From positions 7,254,001-7,318,000 of the forward strand of contig NZ_CP073318.1 of NCBI RefSeq assembly GCF_018263855.1: a stretch of 64,000 nucleotides of DNA. Reading direction: 5' to 3'. This document shows, in pieces, positions 1 to 8,702 of this stretch. Source of the DNA: Kutzneria sp. CA-103260. Its GTDB lineage: Bacteria; Actinomycetota; Actinomycetes; Mycobacteriales; Pseudonocardiaceae. The notes beneath the pieces were generated by a model. That model made no database searches. It was not told the origin of the DNA and saw nothing but the letters and a program-made list of their open reading frames with translations. Numbering within the stretch: position 1 is the stretch's first letter; each line of letters starts with the position of its first letter. The translations under genes and the position numbers were made by a program.

Positions 1-2073
1 GGTGTGCGGCAGGTCGGCGCACTCGGCGAAGGCGCTGCCGCCCTTGTAGTCGACCAGCACGAACGTCATCTCGTCGGGCCGGTTGACCACGGCCAGCGTG
101 GCCACAAGTGTTTGCAGCAGCTCGGACTTGCCGGAGCCGGTGGTGCCGGCGATCAGCGCGTGCGGGCCGTCCCGGACGATGTCCACGGCGAACTCGCCGT
201 CCAACCCGGCCCCCAGCAACGCCCGGGTGCTACGCGGCTGGGCGATCCACCGGGCCCGGATGGCGTCGGCGTTGGGCGGCTCCAGGTCGAGCAAGTCCAG
301 CAGCCGCGCGGAGTTCGGCAGCGCGGAGTCCTCGTCGTCGCCGCCGGCCCGCAGCGAGGCCAGGCCCCGGGCCACGTGGTCGTACCAGGCGGGCGAGGGC
401 AGATCGGGGCGCAGACCGGCGACGTCGGGCCGGTTCTGCACGCGTAGGCGCAGCGCCGGGCCCTCGGCGAGGATCAGCGCGCGGCACTCCTCGGGCAGCA
501 GCCGGGGGTCGGTGTCGACGCAGATGCTGTACACGCCGACCGACGGGCCGTCCCGCAGCAGTCCGATCACGCCGGGCAGGGCGCGCAGCCGACGAGCGCC
601 GTCCAGCACGACCAGAATGTCCGGCGCGCCAACGGTGTCGTCCGAGGAAGCGGCCTTGGTCGCGGTGCGGGCGGCGATCAGCGCGGTCAGCTCGGCGACC
701 CGGCGGGCGATGGACGCCGTGGAGTTGCCGATCAACGCATACGCGTCCTCGCCCTGCGGCTGGGTGTGCGGCAGCCAGCGGCTCCAGCCCCACACCGCCT
801 CGCTCTGCGCCGCCGGCGCACCACTGAGGATCATGATGCGCAGGTCGACCGGGCTGTGCAGCACGGCGGCCTCGGCCACCAGCCACTTGGCGTGGCCGAT
901 GTCGCCGACCAGGCCGACCACACCGGCCGTGCGGATCGGCACGGTCGCCGGAACCTCGGTCAGCAGCGGCACGTTGGTGCGGCGGTTCTCGTCCTGCGAC
1001 GGGTCTTCCACCTGCACCTGCGAGGGAATCGCGCCGGTGCCGATGCGCAGGTCGAGGAAGTCCATGTCACGCCAACGGCGTTCCCACAGCCGGTCCGACG
1101 GCGTGATGGCGGTGGCCTGCAACGCGGCCGGGTCCGGATGGGCCAGCCGGCGCGCGTGCTGCTCGGTCAGCAACGCCATCTCGATGTCGCTGCCGATGCG
1201 CTCCATGGTCTCGTCGTACGTCTTGACGCGGCGGTCGTAGTCCTGCTGCGAGCGGCGCTTGCTGCCGGACCGGGTCAGCAGCGCGCCCAGCGGCGACAGC
1301 AGGCCGATGAAGATGAGCTTCCAGTTGCCGCTGATGGCCACCGTGACGATCGCGGCGATCACCGGCACCAGCAGCACCGTGATCAGCGAGACCGGGGCCT
1401 GCGGCGGGTCGCCGGGCTTGGCCGGGTAACGGAACCGGGACTGCGCGGTGGGCGGCACGAAGCGGGGCGGGCGGTTGAACTCGCGGCCGACGCCGTCCTC
1501 GCTGATCGTGATGGACGCGCGCGGCCGGGTCACCGGGGCGATCTCGATCAGCGTCGCGCCGACCGACACCTGGCTGCCCAGCAGCCACGGCGTGGCCTTG
1601 CCCGGTTCGAGCTCGTCGCCGCCGAGCTTCACGCCGGAAGTGCGGGCCTCGACGTGGATCTCGCCCTGCGCGGTCACCCGGACCCGGGCCGCGACTTCAG
1701 GCGCGGGGCCGGGAATCCACAAGCGACACCCCGGCCAGGAGCCGAGGTCGTACTCGCCGACGAGCAGGCGGTAGATCGTGCCCGCGCCGGCGCCACCGAC
1801 CACGCGGATCTCCACCACGCCAGCGGGTTCGTCGCCGTCCGGGCCGGGCGCGCCGATGCTGAGCGAGACGCCGTCACGCAGACCGGCGGCGGTGAGGGTG
1901 GTGCGGGGATCCAGCGGCGCCGCGCCGTGGAAGAGCGGGGCGTTGGGCGGCAAGCCGCGCACCCGGGCGAGCTCGCCGGCCAGCGCGGCAACCGGGAGCG
2001 AGGGCTCCGTCTCGATGGTCACCGGCGTCGCACCCGGCGAGCCCGGATCGAGAAGGTTGATGGTGAAACGCAC
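1..2073 (-). CDS. Type VII secretion FtsK/SpoIIIE ATPase (EssC/EccC-type), partial
   Basis: The 691 visible residues are the N-terminal part of a membrane-anchored secretion ATPase; the gene runs off the left edge. The GTG start at 2073 follows GGAGGA by about five bases. Residues 1-85 look ubiquitin/YukD-like and residues about 90-190 look FHA-like. Two membrane segments lie at about 221-266, and the first FtsK/SpoIIIE domain has Walker A GTTGSGKS near residue 635, followed by LVDYKGG. In this family the ATPase powers export of WXG100 proteins through the type VII channel, and the WXG100-like gene just upstream on the same strand fits that. The FHA-like front resembles EssC more than classical mycobacterial EccC. 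The remaining ATPase domains lie outside the window. Confidence 0.87.
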   Translation of the reverse strand, partial: MRFTINLLDPGSPGATPVTIETEPSLPVAALAGELARVRGLPPNAPLFHGAAPLDPRTTLTAAGLRDGVSLSIGAPGPDGDEPAGVVEIRVVGGAGAGTIYRLLVGEYDLGSWPGCRLWIPGPAPEVAARVRVTAQGEIHVEARTSGVKLGGDELEPGKATPWLLGSQVSVGATLIEIAPVTRPRASITISEDGVGREFNRPPRFVPPTAQSRFRYPAKPGDPPQAPVSLITVLLVPVIAAIVTVAISGNWKLIFIGLLSPLGALLTRSGSKRRSQQDYDRRVKTYDETMERIGSDIEMALLTEQHARRLAHPDPAALQATAITPSDRLWERRWRDMDFLDLRIGTGAIPSQVQVEDPSQDENRRTNVPLLTEVPATVPIRTAGVVGLVGDIGHAKWLVAEAAVLHSPVDLRIMILSGAPAAQSEAVWGWSRWLPHTQPQGEDAYALIGNSTASIARRVAELTALIAARTATKAASSDDTVGAPDILVVLDGARRLRALPGVIGLLRDGPSVGVYSICVDTDPRLLPEECRALILAEGPALRLRVQNRPDVAGLRPDLPSPAWYDHVARGLASLRAGGDDEDSALPNSARLLDLLDLEPPNADAIRARWIAQPRSTRALLGAGLDGEFAVDIVRDGPHALIAGTTGSGKSELLQTLVATLAVVNRPDEMTFVLVDYKGGSAFAECADLPHT

Positions 2074-2142
2074 GGTTTCCTCCGGGAACGGGTGGGACGC
2101 ACGGCGCCACGAGGGGCGGCGCCGTGCGTCCACAGGGGATGA

Positions 2143-2442
2143 TCAGTTCGACGGCAGCGACGAGCCCAGCTGGCTGTCGGTGTTGTCGAACGCGTCACCC
2201 ACGCTCTTGACGTACTGCCCGATGCCCTGCAGGGACTGGTTGACCTGGTCGAAGCCCTTGGCGAACTCGTCGAAGAAGGGCTGGAACTTCTGCTGCGCGG
2301 CCGGGGTCTTGTAGCCGTCGCTGAGCAGGTTCTGGATCTTGCCCCGGACCTCGGTCAGCTTGTCGGTCAGCTGCGAGAAATCGTTGAGCAGAGCGCTGGA
2401 GGTCTGCGCGGTGGTGTCGCTGTTGACTGCGAAGTCGGGCAT
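2143..2442 (-). CDS. WXG100/ESAT-6-like secreted protein
   Basis: A 99-residue, mostly helical protein without a signal peptide, the size and composition expected for an ESAT-6-like type VII substrate. Two amphipathic helices flank a turn near residues 40-48 (LLSDGYKTPAA). The canonical W-x-G is not conserved: the turn reads S-D-G and the protein contains no tryptophan. The gene sits 69 bp upstream of the secretion ATPase on the same strand, so the two probably form an operon. In the family these proteins act as dimers recognised by the ATPase. The family assignment rests on length, helix-turn-helix layout and neighbour. Confidence 0.75.
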   Translation of the reverse strand: MPDFAVNSDTTAQTSSALLNDFSQLTDKLTEVRGKIQNLLSDGYKTPAAQQKFQPFFDEFAKGFDQVNQSLQGIGQYVKSVGDAFDNTDSQLGSSLPSN

Positions 2443-2622
2443 GTCACGTCCTCACTGGATGGTTCTTCAGATACGGCGCTCGGTCGCGCTCCGCCATGGA
2501 CACGGATGGATGCGCGAAGTAGTTCAATCGACTTTGAAGAGATGCGCTGAACCGGTCGGCGCGATATTACGTGTCACGATCGCGGCTCCCGCTTGGGGCC
2601 CAGAGAATTGGAGGCGACCCCG

Positions 2623-3954
2623 ATGACGTGTCCGTCCGCGCGCCGGGCAGGCGGTCCGCCAGGGATCCTCGGTGGACTCCTGGCCGCCCTGCTGGCCGTG
2701 CTCGCCCTGACCGCCGGCCCGGCCGTCGGGGCGGCGAATGCCCAGGACAACGGCCTGATCAAGGTGTACGTGGTGAAGTCAGCCGCGGACAACAACGGGG
2801 TCGCCGACACCCTGCCGGAAATCGCACAGCGCACGCTCGGCAACGCTGCGCGATCATCCGAGATCTTCGACCTGAACAAGGGGCGAACGCAGTCGGACGG
2901 CGCCTCTCTTACCACACAGAACCAGCCGCTGAATCCGGGCTGGATATTGCGCCTGCCGGCCGACGCGTCCGGTCCGTTCGTGCAATTCGGAAGGGACAAC
3001 GGTACACAGTCGGCGGGCGTGGACGAGGGTGTCCAGATTCCCGTGGTCCTGGCCGTAATTGGCGGCGTGCTGCTGCTGGCGCTGACCCTGCTCATTCTCC
3101 TGCGCCGGCAGGCCGGCCGGGCCGCGCGGCGGATCGGCCGGTCGGTGAGCGCCGTCGGCGCACGCCTGGCCGCCCCCGGCCGCCGCCGTCGCGCACGCAA
3201 GGTGCGCCAGCAGCTGGCCCGGCAGTGGCAGGGCGACACCGCCGGCCCGGGCGCGGTCCGGGCCGCGCTGGCCGAGGCCACCCGGGCGTTGTCGCCGGCC
3301 ATCGCTGGCCCCGTCGCGGCCGACCTCACCGCCGACGCCGTTCGCGTGCTGCCGGCGCCGGACGTGCCGCCACCGCCCCCGTGGCAGGCCGACGGCGAAC
3401 GCGGCTGGTCCCGGCCACGGTGGACGAACTACGCGGCCAATCCGTCCGATGTGGACTTCCGCCCGGTGCGGATCGGCGGCTCGGTCGACCGCCAGACCTT
3501 CGTCGACCTCAGCTACTGCGACAGCGTGGTGGCGTTCGGCGGCGACCCCACCACCGCCGACGAGGTGCTGGGCGCGCTGCTCAACCAGATCACCACCTAC
3601 CACCCCGATCTGCGGGTCGCGGTGCTCGGCGCGCTGCCCGGCATGCCCGAGCGGGTCGGGCAGTTCCGGCACAGCAGCGAGCTGGCCACGGTCATCGGTC
3701 CGCAGCGGCCGGTCTTCGACACCCCAGTCCGGGCGGCCGCGCAACGCCACCGCCTCACCGGCGTCGTCGCCGTCCCGGCGTCCGCGCCGCAGACCGAAAG
3801 CGCCGAGGTGGCACGGCTTTGTGGCACGCGGGGCAGCACCTGGCTGGCCCTGATCGTCGGCGACGTTCCCGGCGCGCACTGGCGTTGCCAGGTCCATCGC
3901 GACGGCACGATGGACCTGCCCTGGCTGGACCGCACCCTCGTGGCCACGGCGTGA
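2623..3954 (+). CDS. Type VII-associated membrane protein
   Basis: A 443-residue protein with an N-terminal signal/anchor (residues about 14-36, ending near AANA). A short extracytoplasmic part (about 37-135) resembles LysM-like modules seen next to type VII genes. A strong membrane segment follows (about 137-160), then an Arg-rich stop-transfer stretch and a cytoplasmic domain of about 280 residues. The ATG at 2623 is preferred over an in-frame ATG at 2593 because GGAGG sits 8 bases ahead and it gives a clean signal sequence. It diverges from the WXG100/ATPase genes across 180 bp, consistent with a structural or accessory role in the same secretion locus. I cannot name the C-terminal domain. 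Confidence 0.65.
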   Translation: MTCPSARRAGGPPGILGGLLAALLAVLALTAGPAVGAANAQDNGLIKVYVVKSAADNNGVADTLPEIAQRTLGNAARSSEIFDLNKGRTQSDGASLTTQNQPLNPGWILRLPADASGPFVQFGRDNGTQSAGVDEGVQIPVVLAVIGGVLLLALTLLILLRRQAGRAARRIGRSVSAVGARLAAPGRRRRARKVRQQLARQWQGDTAGPGAVRAALAEATRALSPAIAGPVAADLTADAVRVLPAPDVPPPPPWQADGERGWSRPRWTNYAANPSDVDFRPVRIGGSVDRQTFVDLSYCDSVVAFGGDPTTADEVLGALLNQITTYHPDLRVAVLGALPGMPERVGQFRHSSELATVIGPQRPVFDTPVRAAAQRHRLTGVVAVPASAPQTESAEVARLCGTRGSTWLALIVGDVPGAHWRCQVHRDGTMDLPWLDRTLVATA

Positions 3955-3960
3955 CGGGCG

Positions 3961-3995
3961 GCCGATCATCCGTCCACTATGGATGGATGATCGGC
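3961..3995. terminator. Bidirectional terminator between convergent genes
   Basis: Fifteen-base arms (3961-3975 and 3981-3995) pair perfectly apart from one G-T wobble around a five-base loop. The structure lies between the convergent type VII membrane protein and the LysR gene and includes the last codons of the LysR gene. Confidence 0.6.
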
Positions 3996-4870
3996 TGCTC
4001 CCGCAAGGCGTTGAGCACCAGGTTCACCGCGGCCCGCCGCGGTGAACCCCGCCGCACGACAGCGGTGATCGTGCGGCTGACCGGGGACGCCAGTTCCCTG
4101 GTGACGACCCGATATCGCGGATCCACGGCCAGTTCCGGCAGCAGCGCGACGGACAGACCGGCCTCGACGTGTTGCAGCGTCATCAGGTAGTTGCTGAACC
4201 GGCAGGCCACCCGCGGCTCGAAGCCCGACTCCCGGCACAGGCGCAGCGTCAGATTGGCCATGTAGGAGTGGGGGATGTCCAGCGCCCACGGCTCCCCCGC
4301 GTAGGCCGACAGCTCGGCCGGGCCGCGCGGCATCGGGCGGTCCGGCGAGGCCACCAGCACCACCGGATCGGTGGCCAGCGGCACGATCTCCAGATCCGGG
4401 CCCAGCGGCAGCTCGACGAAGTCGGTGGTCGTGATGATCACGTCGGCGTCGCCGCCGCGCAGCGTCGGGATGCTGGCGTGCGGCTCCAACTCCAGCAGTT
4501 CGACGTCCAACTGCGGGTGCTCGGCCGCCAGCCGCGTCACCGCCGGCAGCGCCAGGGTTCGGATCGCGCTCTGGAACGCCCCGAGCCGCACCAGGCCGGC
4601 CGGCTCCTCGCGCAGCCCCCGCAACTCGGCCTCGACCGTGTCCATGTGATCGAGGATCGCCCGCGCCCGCCGCGCCAGCATCTGCCCGGCCGGCGTCAGC
4701 CGCACCCGACGGCCGGTGCGCTCCAGCAGCCGGGTCCGGGTCTCCGTCTCCAGCACCGCCAGTTGCTGCGACACGCTCGACGCGCTCAGGTTGGCGTCCT
4801 GGGCCACCGCCCGGATCGTGCCCAGCGTGTCCAGCCGGCTCAGCAGCCGCAGCCGCCACGGGTTCAGCAT
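3977..4870 (-). CDS. dgdR: LysR-family regulator, likely DgdR-type
   Basis: A 297-residue LysR-type protein. The winged HTH occupies residues about 5-65 (TLGTIRAVAQDANLSASSVS) and a periplasmic-binding-like effector domain follows (about 90-290). The ATG at 4870 is chosen because an in-frame GTG further up (4933) would run deep into the divergent promoter. The gene faces a dialkylglycine decarboxylase gene 83 bp away, the same arrangement as the dgdR-dgdA pair known from Burkholderia, where DgdR represses dgdA until a 2,2-dialkylglycine is present. The LysR call is firm; the symbol rests mainly on the neighbour. Confidence 0.8.
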   Translation of the reverse strand: MLNPWRLRLLSRLDTLGTIRAVAQDANLSASSVSQQLAVLETETRTRLLERTGRRVRLTPAGQMLARRARAILDHMDTVEAELRGLREEPAGLVRLGAFQSAIRTLALPAVTRLAAEHPQLDVELLELEPHASIPTLRGGDADVIITTTDFVELPLGPDLEIVPLATDPVVLVASPDRPMPRGPAELSAYAGEPWALDIPHSYMANLTLRLCRESGFEPRVACRFSNYLMTLQHVEAGLSVALLPELAVDPRYRVVTRELASPVSRTITAVVRRGSPRRAAVNLVLNALREQPIIHP

Positions 4871-4953
4871 GGCCCTATTGTTCGGCAGAACCGTACAGCC
4901 AAACCGGATTTGTGAGCTGGACGTGTCGCTCACGCTGCTCCTACCGTCAAGCC

Positions 4954-6192
4954 ATGGCTGATTTCTGGGCAGACGCCGACCGACACCTGATCCGCTACGC
5001 CGGCCGGGCCGACTTCACCCGCGAGATCATCGACCGCGCCGAGGGCAGCTTCGTGTTCACCGAGGACGGCCGGAAGATCCTGGACTTCACCTCCGGGCAG
5101 ATGAGCGCCATCCTGGGCCACTCGCACCCGGAGATCGTGGCCACGGTGCGGGAGCAGGCGGCGAAGCTGGACCATCTGTTCAGCGGCATGCTCAGCCGCC
5201 CGGTGGTCGACCTGGCCCGGCGGCTGGCCGAGACGTTGCCGATGCCGCTGGAGAAGGTCCTGCTGCTGACCACCGGGGCCGAGTCCAACGAGGCGGCGCT
5301 GCGGATGGCCAAGCTCGTCACCGGCGGGCACGAGGTGGTGTCGTTCGCCCGGTCCTGGCACGGCATGACCCAGGCCGCCGCCGGGGCCACCTACAGCGCC
5401 GGCCGCAAGGGCTACGGCCCGAACGCGCCGGGCAACTTCGCGCTGCCGGCGCCGGTCGGCCCGGACTGGCGGCAGCAGCTGGACTTCGGCTTCGAGATGA
5501 TCGACGCCCAGTCGGTCGGCAGCCTCGCCGCCTGCCTGGTCGAGCCGATCCTCAGCTCCGGCGGGGTGATCGAGCCGCCGGCCGGCTATTTCCTGGCCCT
5601 GCGGGAGAAGTGCCGGGAGCGGGGCATGCTGCTGATCCTCGACGAGGCGCAGACCGGCTTGTGCCGCACCGGTTCCTGGTACGCCTTCCAGCGCGACGGC
5701 ATCGTGCCGGACATCCTCACCCTGTCCAAGACCCTCGGCGCCGGCCTGCCGCTGGCCGCGGTCGTGACCAGTGCCGAGATCGAGCAGGCGGCCCACGACC
5801 GGGGCTATCTGTTCTTCACCACTCACGTCTCCGACCCGCTGCCGGCCGCCGTCGGCAATGTGGTGCTGGACGTGCTGGTCCGCGACGGCCTCGACGACCG
5901 GTCCCACTACCTGGGTGGCCTGCTGCGCAAGGGACTGGACGAAATCGCCGGCCACCACGACGTGGTGGCCGACGTTCGGGGCCGGGGACTGCTGGCTGGT
6001 CTGGAACTCGTCTCCGACGATCTCGGCCAGCGGGTCACCCGCCGCTGCCTGGAACTCGGGCTGCACATGAACATCGTGCAGCTGCCGGGCATGGGCGGGG
6101 TGTTCCGCATCGCGCCGCCGCTGACCGCGTCCGAGGAGGAGATCGACCTCGGTCTGTCCATTCTGGACTCGGCGATCGGCGATGTCGCCTAG
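4954..6192 (+). CDS. dgdA: 2,2-dialkylglycine decarboxylase (PLP)
   Basis: A 412-residue class III aminotransferase-fold enzyme that closely matches remembered Burkholderia DgdA, with shared blocks such as FTSGQMSAILGHSHPEI, LDHLFSGMLSRPVVDLA, TGAESNEAALRMAKLVTG and MNIVQLPGMGGVFRIAPPL. The PLP lysine is K259 in LTLSKTLGAG and the PLP-contacting aspartate is D230 in ILDEAQTG. The enzyme decarboxylates 2,2-dialkylglycines such as 2-aminoisobutyrate and transfers the amine to pyruvate, giving a ketone and alanine. The ATG at 4954 gives the family N-terminus (F-W-x-x-A-x-x-H-L-I-R-Y). It overlaps the convergent protease gene by 4 bp. Confidence 0.92.
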   Translation: MADFWADADRHLIRYAGRADFTREIIDRAEGSFVFTEDGRKILDFTSGQMSAILGHSHPEIVATVREQAAKLDHLFSGMLSRPVVDLARRLAETLPMPLEKVLLLTTGAESNEAALRMAKLVTGGHEVVSFARSWHGMTQAAAGATYSAGRKGYGPNAPGNFALPAPVGPDWRQQLDFGFEMIDAQSVGSLAACLVEPILSSGGVIEPPAGYFLALREKCRERGMLLILDEAQTGLCRTGSWYAFQRDGIVPDILTLSKTLGAGLPLAAVVTSAEIEQAAHDRGYLFFTTHVSDPLPAAVGNVVLDVLVRDGLDDRSHYLGGLLRKGLDEIAGHHDVVADVRGRGLLAGLELVSDDLGQRVTRRCLELGLHMNIVQLPGMGGVFRIAPPLTASEEEIDLGLSILDSAIGDVA

Positions 6193-7034
6193 GCCTGCGC
6201 GCGGTTGCGGCGGGCCCGCAGCAGCAGGACGGCCGACAGGGACAGGCAGACCACCCAGGTGACCGGGCTGGCCTCCGGGCCGAACGAGCCGCCGGTCAGC
6301 CAGTCCGGGCCGGTCAGCACGGTGTGCAGCAGGCCGGTCTGCTCGGTGCCGGAGTTCTGCACGCCGAAGAAGTTGCCCTCGGCCACGTCCCAGGCGCAGT
6401 GGATGGCGATGGGCAGCCACAGCGAGCGGGAGGCCAGGTAGGCCGAGGCCATCAGGGAACCGCCCTGGATGGCGATGGAGAGCAGGCCGAGCAGGCTGGC
6501 GTTGGCGTTGACCGCGTGGGCGAAGCCGAAGATCAGGCAGGACAGCACGAACGCCACCACGATGTTGGCGCGCTCGGAGAGGATGCGGAAGACGACGCCC
6601 CGGAACAGCAGTTCCTCGTTCACCGCCACGCTGGCCATGGCCCCGAAGCCGCCGACCAGGGCGCCGAACGAGCCCCAGCCGACCGACCAGCCGCCGAGGA
6701 TCCCGATCAGCGTGATCCCCACCGTGAACGCGGCGAAGCCGAGCCCGAAGCCCTTCACCAGCGACGACCACCGGCCGGCCCGGGGCAGCTCGGTGATGCT
6801 GGTCCGGGCCTCGACCTTCCGGGAAAGCCAGGCGTAGCAGGCGATCGCCGCGGCGGCGGTGCCCAGGCCCATCAGCAGGGCCAGGATCGGCACGTCCTCG
6901 ACGGCCATGTTCAGCAGGCGGGTGATCACCAGCACCGCCGCCATCGCGACGATCAGCACCGGCACCCGGAAACTGCGCAGCCGGCGGCGGGCGGTCGACA
7001 GCTCGGCGGCGGGGAGGAGCGCGTCGTTTGTCAT
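6189..7034 (-). CDS. CPBP-family intramembrane metalloprotease
   Basis: A 281-residue, multi-membrane-segment protein carrying the CPBP (CAAX protease and bacteriocin-processing) signatures: EELLFRG (EExxxR), FGFAH (FxxxH) and a third block HCAWDVAEG. The conserved glutamates and histidines form the intramembrane catalytic site in this family; substrates in actinomycetes are mostly unknown. The ATG at 7034 (MTNDALL) is preferred over an upstream in-frame start at 7070. The gene is convergent with the decarboxylase gene, overlapping its stop by 4 bp, and seems functionally separate from it. Confidence 0.82.
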   Translation of the reverse strand: MTNDALLPAAELSTARRRLRSFRVPVLIVAMAAVLVITRLLNMAVEDVPILALLMGLGTAAAAIACYAWLSRKVEARTSITELPRAGRWSSLVKGFGLGFAAFTVGITLIGILGGWSVGWGSFGALVGGFGAMASVAVNEELLFRGVVFRILSERANIVVAFVLSCLIFGFAHAVNANASLLGLLSIAIQGGSLMASAYLASRSLWLPIAIHCAWDVAEGNFFGVQNSGTEQTGLLHTVLTGPDWLTGGSFGPEASPVTWVVCLSLSAVLLLRARRNRAQA

Positions 7035-7115
7035 GCCGGAAACGTTAGGAATTTCCGCGGCCCGCCCCATCCCCCTGCAACCGACAATCGGCGGTAGCTC
7101 CCACGGGGGACAGCG

Positions 7116-8573
7116 TCAGGGATTGATCACCGTGCCGAACGCCGCGACCACGTCGGGCGGCGAGGACGTGACGTACATGTCCTTGGGCGGGGGCGAGTCG
7201 TCGAGGGCGCTGGACCAGTGGATCGTGTCCGGGCAACTGGCGCCGCCGATCTGGACCGCCTTGTCGGTGATCAGCTTCCCGGTCCGCAGCTCGTACGCCT
7301 TCACCGGCACGGCGATCTTGTGGAAGGTCACGTCGGTCGGGATGGTGCTGAAGACCCCGCTCTCGGCCGTGTACGGGCAGGTCTGCACCGGGTCGCCGTA
7401 GTCCTTGGTGCCGGCGCAGATCACCACCACGGCCTGCGCCGGATCGCTGACCTGCCAACCTCCCGGCAGCTCCTGGGCGTACTCGTCGGTGCCGTAGATC
7501 AGCGACGGGTTGACGCCGTGCCCGTACGCCGGGGCGGCGCTGTACTGCGCCGGCTGGCTGCAGTAGGCCGGCTGGCCGTCGGTGGTGTCCGCGAGCAGGC
7601 GGCGGACGTTGGCCAGCTCGATGGCCTGTGTGGCCTTGGTGACCCCGTCCTGGGCCTTGGCCGTGAGCGCGTTGCCCGGGTACTGGTCAAGCAGTTGCTG
7701 GTAGCGCTTGCGGGCCGTTTCCCAGTCATTGCTGGACATCAGGTTGTCGCCGCAGCCGACCAGCGCGTCCGGGGCCACCTTCGGCACCACCGCCGCCGAC
7801 CGGTCCAGGTCATTGTGCGTCGGCTTGCGCTGGCGGAGCCAGTCGGTGACTGCGGCGGCGTGACAGGGGTCCTTGCCGGGCAGGCCGGCCAGGAAGCCGC
7901 TCAGCGCCACGTCGACCATCTTCTCGTGGCCGGGCAGATCCGCCAGCACCGCGCCGAGGCCGTCGAAGCCGGCCTTGAGGGCGTTGCTGTCGCCGGTCAG
8001 GCCGGTCGTGAGCTTGCTACGGGCCACATCCAGCCGCTGACACGCCTGCACGGCCAGATCACCGTCGGCGGTCGACGGGGCGTCGGCGAGCCGGTTGCCC
8101 AGCCACACCCCATCCATCGCGGTCAGCGCCTGCTCGCAGTTGCCGCTCTGCCGGGCCTGCGCCACAGTCTGGCCGATCGTGATGTCGTCGAACCGCAGCA
8201 GGCCGAAAGCCAGCAGCACCAACACCGTCACCACCAGCGCCACCGCGCGCTGCGGCCACCACAGCACCACCCCTCGGGTCCGGCCGCCGGCCAGGAACCA
8301 GCCGTGCCCGATGAGGACCAGCCACCACAACAGGATCAGGATCTCGAACGCCAGTGTCGGCACCGTCGTCACCAGCAGCGCGAGCAGACCCACCGTGATC
8401 ACCAGGGTGACCACCGCCAGCCGCGGCCGGCCCAGCATGAAGTAGCCGACGCTCAACAGAGACGCGTTGCCCACCGCGACCGCCACCGGATCGTGGGACC
8501 GCGGCGTGGGTGTCGGCTCCGGCTCGGGCGGCGGGTAGGCCGTGTACTGCTGCTCGAAAGGCGGGTAGTCCAT
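7116..8573 (-). CDS. Membrane protein with extracytoplasmic C-terminal domain, unknown function
   Basis: A 485-residue protein. It has a Pro/Glu-rich cytoplasmic front (residues 1-30), about four membrane segments (about 33-145), and then a soluble region of about 340 residues. That region begins with helical, TPR-like sequence and ends in a Cys-containing domain (CPYTAESGVF, GGASCPDTIHW) suggestive of an exported, disulphide-bearing fold. The ATG at 8573 follows a GGGGA-type ribosome-binding site. The gene lies 81 bp upstream of the protease gene on the same strand, so co-transcription is possible. I do not recognise the family. Confidence 0.65.
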   Translation of the reverse strand: MDYPPFEQQYTAYPPPEPEPTPTPRSHDPVAVAVGNASLLSVGYFMLGRPRLAVVTLVITVGLLALLVTTVPTLAFEILILLWWLVLIGHGWFLAGGRTRGVVLWWPQRAVALVVTVLVLLAFGLLRFDDITIGQTVAQARQSGNCEQALTAMDGVWLGNRLADAPSTADGDLAVQACQRLDVARSKLTTGLTGDSNALKAGFDGLGAVLADLPGHEKMVDVALSGFLAGLPGKDPCHAAAVTDWLRQRKPTHNDLDRSAAVVPKVAPDALVGCGDNLMSSNDWETARKRYQQLLDQYPGNALTAKAQDGVTKATQAIELANVRRLLADTTDGQPAYCSQPAQYSAAPAYGHGVNPSLIYGTDEYAQELPGGWQVSDPAQAVVVICAGTKDYGDPVQTCPYTAESGVFSTIPTDVTFHKIAVPVKAYELRTGKLITDKAVQIGGASCPDTIHWSSALDDSPPPKDMYVTSSPPDVVAAFGTVINP

Positions 8574-8702
8574 CGCGGTCCCCCTACTTGTCGCCGTGGT
8601 CGACGTTAGCCGTGTCCGGGACGGCGCCGCGGGCGTTCGGCCGGGAGTCGCCCGTCCGGACCAAGCTAGGGCCCCACCGCTGGGACCGGTCCCCATTGGC
8701 GG

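Noticed and set aside
83..1240. Long rightward open frames across the left end
   Set aside because: The minus strand here encodes a coherent FHA-TM-FtsK protein with Walker A; the rightward frames are Arg/Ser/Pro-rich antisense by-products of high GC.
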